Assembly (NCBI GenBank): GCA_005776735.1
Contig: SXOM01000504.1
Coordinates: forward strand, 1 to 7,013
Source: Pseudomonadota bacterium
Lineage (GTDB): Bacteria > Myxococcota_A > UBA796 > SXON01
Reading direction: 5' to 3'
DNA: 7,013 nt
The position numbers were made by a program, and so were the translations under genes. Below the pieces are notes generated by a model. That model was not told the origin of the DNA, searched no databases, and saw only the letters and a list, made by a program, of their open reading frames with translations. Below are positions 4,999 to 7,013 of this stretch, in pieces. Each line of letters opens with the position of its first letter. Positions within the stretch are counted from its first letter, which is position 1.

Positions 4999-5805
4999 TC
5001 AGGTCTGGCACCCCGGGCACCACCACGTCGAACGGCCCGCGTGGACGTCGCGAACGATGGGTCCGGCGCACCGCGGGCACGGCTCGCCGCCACGGCGGTA
5101 GAGCGGAAACGGGTTGGCCGCGCCGGCGTCTTCGACGTAGGCCACCTCCTCGTCGGCGTCGAGGAGCCGGCGCGCGAACTCGAGCTGCGCGTGCACCCCC
5201 GCGGCGAGCGCGGTGTGGCGCGCACCGACGATGGACTCGGCGGGCGCGGTCGGGGCGATTCCCGCCCGCCACAGGGCCTCGGCCGCGTGCAGGTTGCCGA
5301 GGCCGGCGACGACGGCCTGGTCCATCAGCACGACCTTGATGGGCCGGCGGCCGCGGAAGGGGGGGAGCGGGTCGGTGAGCGCGTCGGGACCGAGCTCGTC
5401 GCGGAGCGCCGCGCGCCCGTCGGCCAGCTCCAGCGGCACCACCCCGCCGAGCAGGCGCGGATCCCCGAACGTGAGCGGGGGGCCGTCGTCCAGGTGCAGG
5501 CGGACCTTCGGGAACGAGGTCGCCGCGCGGGTCCAGCGGCCGGTCATGCCGAGGTGGAGGAGGAGGGCGCGGGCCCCGAAAGTCCACAAGAGGCGCTTGC
5601 CGTGGCGCTCCATGGGGCCGGGCGGCCGACCGAGCACCACCGCCTCGACCGCCGCGCGCCCGTTGGGGTGCCCGTCGGTCGGACGCGCGGTGCGGTGGGC
5701 GCGGATGCTCCGCGGGTCGAGGACCTCGACGGCGACGACGCGGCGCCCGGCGCTCCACCGGGCGAGGCTCCGCCCACACCAGTCGACCTCAGGCAGCTCG
5801 GGCAT
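4999..5805 (-). CDS. mutM: Formamidopyrimidine-DNA glycosylase (Fpg/MutM)
   Basis: Base-excision repair enzyme that removes oxidised purines such as 8-oxoguanine and cuts the abasic site. The 268-residue protein starts MPELPEVD, giving the catalytic N-terminal Pro2 and Glu3. RHGKRLLW carries Lys70 (the Lys57 equivalent), LLLHLGMTGRW the intercalating Met87, and KVVLMDQAVVAGLGN (157-171) with the following LHAAEALWRAGI the helix-two-turn-helix. The C-terminal zinc finger is CPRC (243-246) and CPGC (263-266) around GRSTWW with Arg258. DPRLLG at 115-120 has Leu119 where Fpg usually has an intercalating Phe, and the N-domain is about 13 residues longer before the Lys. MPELPE rather than a Nei-type PEGPE favours Fpg. 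A GGAG site (complement of 5811-5814) sits 5 nt before the ATG. The gene is divergent from the small membrane-protein gene. Confidence 0.95.
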   Translation of the reverse strand: MPELPEVDWCGRSLARWSAGRRVVAVEVLDPRSIRAHRTARPTDGHPNGRAAVEAVVLGRPPGPMERHGKRLLWTFGARALLLHLGMTGRWTRAATSFPKVRLHLDDGPPLTFGDPRLLGGVVPLELADGRAALRDELGPDALTDPLPPFRGRRPIKVVLMDQAVVAGLGNLHAAEALWRAGIAPTAPAESIVGARHTALAAGVHAQLEFARRLLDADEEVAYVEDAGAANPFPLYRRGGEPCPRCAGPIVRDVHAGRSTWWCPGCQT

Positions 5806-5858
5806 GTGCGCTCCGGGAGCCCACGGGTTAGCATGGCGACCCCGTTCGAGGTCGCGCG
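5806..5858. promoter_or_regulatory. Short divergent gap between mutM and the small membrane-protein gene
   Basis: This 53-bp gap contains both ribosome binding sites: the complement of CTCC (5811-5814) for mutM and GAGG (5848-5851) for the gene at 5859. Any promoters must overlap each other or the coding starts. No clear -35/-10 pair is visible. Confidence 0.35.
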
Positions 5859-6050
5859 ATGCACTCCGGCTCTCCGCTCTACCAGCTCCTGCTCGTCCTG
5901 GTGTCGCTCGGCGGCTTCAGCGTCATGTTGTGCTTCGTCGCGCTGCTCCCCGGCATCGGCAACTGGCTGGTGGCCGTGGCCGGTCACACGATCGGCGAAG
6001 GCCGCTACCTCAAGTCCAAGGGCGAGAGCATCTGGGAAGAGGAGCCGTAG
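5859..6050 (+). CDS. Small single-pass membrane protein (63 residues)
   Basis: The start MHSGSPLYQ follows a GAGG Shine-Dalgarno with 7-nt spacing, which together with the clear protein pattern supports a real gene. Residues about 8-30 (LLLVLVSLGGFSVMLCFVAL and flanks) form one strong transmembrane helix; residues 32-41 are moderately hydrophobic and could be a second, partial dip. The C-terminal part (EGRYLKSKGESIWEEEP) is charged and probably cytoplasmic or peripheral. I do not recognise a family. It is divergent from mutM and 48 bp upstream of the next plus-strand gene, so it may be co-transcribed with that exported protein rather than linked to repair. Confidence 0.7.
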   Translation: MHSGSPLYQLLLVLVSLGGFSVMLCFVALLPGIGNWLVAVAGHTIGEGRYLKSKGESIWEEEP

Positions 6051-6076
6051 CGCCCGGGGGCGGTGCCGCGGGGCGC
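6050..6076 (+). terminator. Weak GC hairpin in the gap before the last gene
   Basis: GCGCCC (6050-6055) can pair with GGGCGC (6071-6076) just after the small-protein stop, with a 15-nt GC-rich loop. No T-run follows. It could reduce read-through into the next gene or be chance. Confidence 0.2.
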
Positions 6077-6098
6077 CGACGCGCTACGCTGACGGCGG

Positions 6099-7013
6099 AT
6101 GTTCTGGACCGTCGCGAGCGCCGTCGCCGCTGAGTTGTTGCTGGCTACGCCCGAGGGCGCGTTGCGTCTCGGCGAGCCGGCGCGGGTGCAGGTCGTGTGC
6201 GTCGGGTGCGGCGCCGGGCTGCGGCCGGACGAGCTGGTCGTGTCGGGTGCACGGCTCGTCAGCGCCCGCGTGGCGGCCGAAGGGGGAGCGTGGGTCGAGG
6301 TGGTGCCCACCGAGACCTCGGTGCGCCTGCGGTGGCCGGCCGCGGGGGCCGAGGGGGCGCTCGCGGTCGGGGCGTCGGCGGCTTCCCGGCTCGTGGTTGC
6401 GGTCCCGGCCGAGGTCGCGCTGACCGACGGCGGCGTGGATGTGCGGGTGTCGGGGGCGGGCGTGGCCCCCGAGCGGGTGCGGGTCCGGGCCTCCGAAGGG
6501 GTGGTCGCGCCCCCGCGGGCCGTCGACGGCGGCCTGGTCTTCCGGGTCACCCCCACCGCCGCGCGTGAAGCCCGTCCGGTGGTGGTGGGGGTGCTCGACC
6601 TCGACGATCCGTTCGCGCCTCCCACGGTGGCCGTCGTCCGCTTGCGCGCGCGGTACACCGCCACGCTCGCGGCCGAGCCGGGCGCGAGGGCGTCGTTGCG
6701 CATCGGCGGGCGCACCTATGGTCCGTTCACCGCGGGGCCGGAGGGCAGCGCCGCGGTGGCCTTCGACGCGCTCCCGGGGGAGTCCAGCTACGAGCTCGCC
6801 GTGTCCGACGACCTGGGCAACACCCAGAAGCTCGCGCAGAGTGTGCCGGTGGTCGACAACGCGGCCGTGCTGTACCTCGAGGACAGCCGCCGGGGCCTGC
6901 CCGGGGTGTGGATCGCGGCCGCCGACCCGCGGGGGCTGGCCTGGGCGGGCGCGGCGCCGGTGTGCCGCACCGGGAGCGGCGCGCCCGAGGCGGCGGTGGA
7001 GTACGCGCGGGCC
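6099..7013 (+). CDS. Large exported beta-rich protein, C-terminus beyond window
   Basis: The frame from the ATG at 6099 stays open to the last base (305 codons), so the gene is cut at its 3' end. The N-terminus MFWTVASAVAAE is a short predicted signal peptide, again without Lys or Arg before the hydrophobic part. The mature sequence has almost no long helices and repeats of Val/Ala/Arg-rich strands (ALRLGEPARVQVVCVGCGAG, GGVDVRVSGAGVAPERVRV, ASLRIGGRTYGPFTAG), consistent with a series of Ig-like or similar beta-sandwich domains of roughly 80-100 residues. VCVGCG at 33-38 holds a CxxC pair that could form a disulfide. I do not recognise a family; a surface or periplasmic adhesin-like or structural protein is a guess. 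The start has only a weak GGCGG upstream. Confidence 0.75.
   Translation, partial: MFWTVASAVAAELLLATPEGALRLGEPARVQVVCVGCGAGLRPDELVVSGARLVSARVAAEGGAWVEVVPTETSVRLRWPAAGAEGALAVGASAASRLVVAVPAEVALTDGGVDVRVSGAGVAPERVRVRASEGVVAPPRAVDGGLVFRVTPTAAREARPVVVGVLDLDDPFAPPTVAVVRLRARYTATLAAEPGARASLRIGGRTYGPFTAGPEGSAAVAFDALPGESSYELAVSDDLGNTQKLAQSVPVVDNAAVLYLEDSRRGLPGVWIAAADPRGLAWAGAAPVCRTGSGAPEAAVEYARA

Noticed and set aside
4726..6423. A 565-codon plus-strand open frame
   Set aside because: It runs antisense across mutM and over two other supported genes, with a low-complexity Arg/Ala/Gly product and no recognisable motif.

Overview
This is a very GC-rich window with dense gene packing, GTG and TTG starts beside ATG, and several exported proteins of no recognisable family. 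That pattern suggests a myxobacterium-like organism (Myxococcota/former Deltaproteobacteria), but this is inference: no rRNA or lineage marker is present. I see no tRNA, rRNA, CRISPR array, insertion sequence or phage gene. Both end genes are cut by the window edges.

Left block (1-3173, all minus strand). Read in transcription order it holds a Sfp/EntD-type phosphopantetheinyl transferase, cobU, cobS, a membrane-anchored protein whose layout resembles a degenerate sigma factor fused to a degenerate anti-sigma-like domain, and a TPR-like protein that leaves the window. PPTase/cobU overlap by GTGA, cobU/cobS by TTGA, and the last two genes by TGATG. Between cobS and the sigma-like gene a six-codon mini-ORF overlaps both neighbours by ATGA. 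The whole block therefore looks like one translationally coupled transcription unit. CobU and CobS activate cobinamide and join it to the lower ligand in cobalamin synthesis; their usual partners CobT and CobC are not in the window.

Middle block (3272-4829, plus strand). It diverges from the PPTase across a 98-bp gap. It holds an exported protein with a helical N-terminal half, a 73-residue three-cysteine ferredoxin, and an outer-membrane beta-barrel-like protein. The junctions are GTGA and ATGA overlaps. The barrel-like protein ends with six Asp and eight Lys residues encoded by two pure trinucleotide runs.

Right block (4830-7013). A 169-bp convergent intergenic region rich in inverted repeats separates the barrel gene from a minus-strand formamidopyrimidine-DNA glycosylase gene (mutM/fpg). 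Divergent from mutM lie a 63-residue single-pass membrane protein and then a long exported beta-rich protein that runs off the right edge.

The recognisable functions are housekeeping: cofactor synthesis, carrier-protein activation and base-excision repair. The novelty candidates are the sigma-like membrane protein with its TPR partner, the exported protein/ferredoxin/barrel trio, and the Asp/Lys tail. I do not see a clear defence or mobile system.
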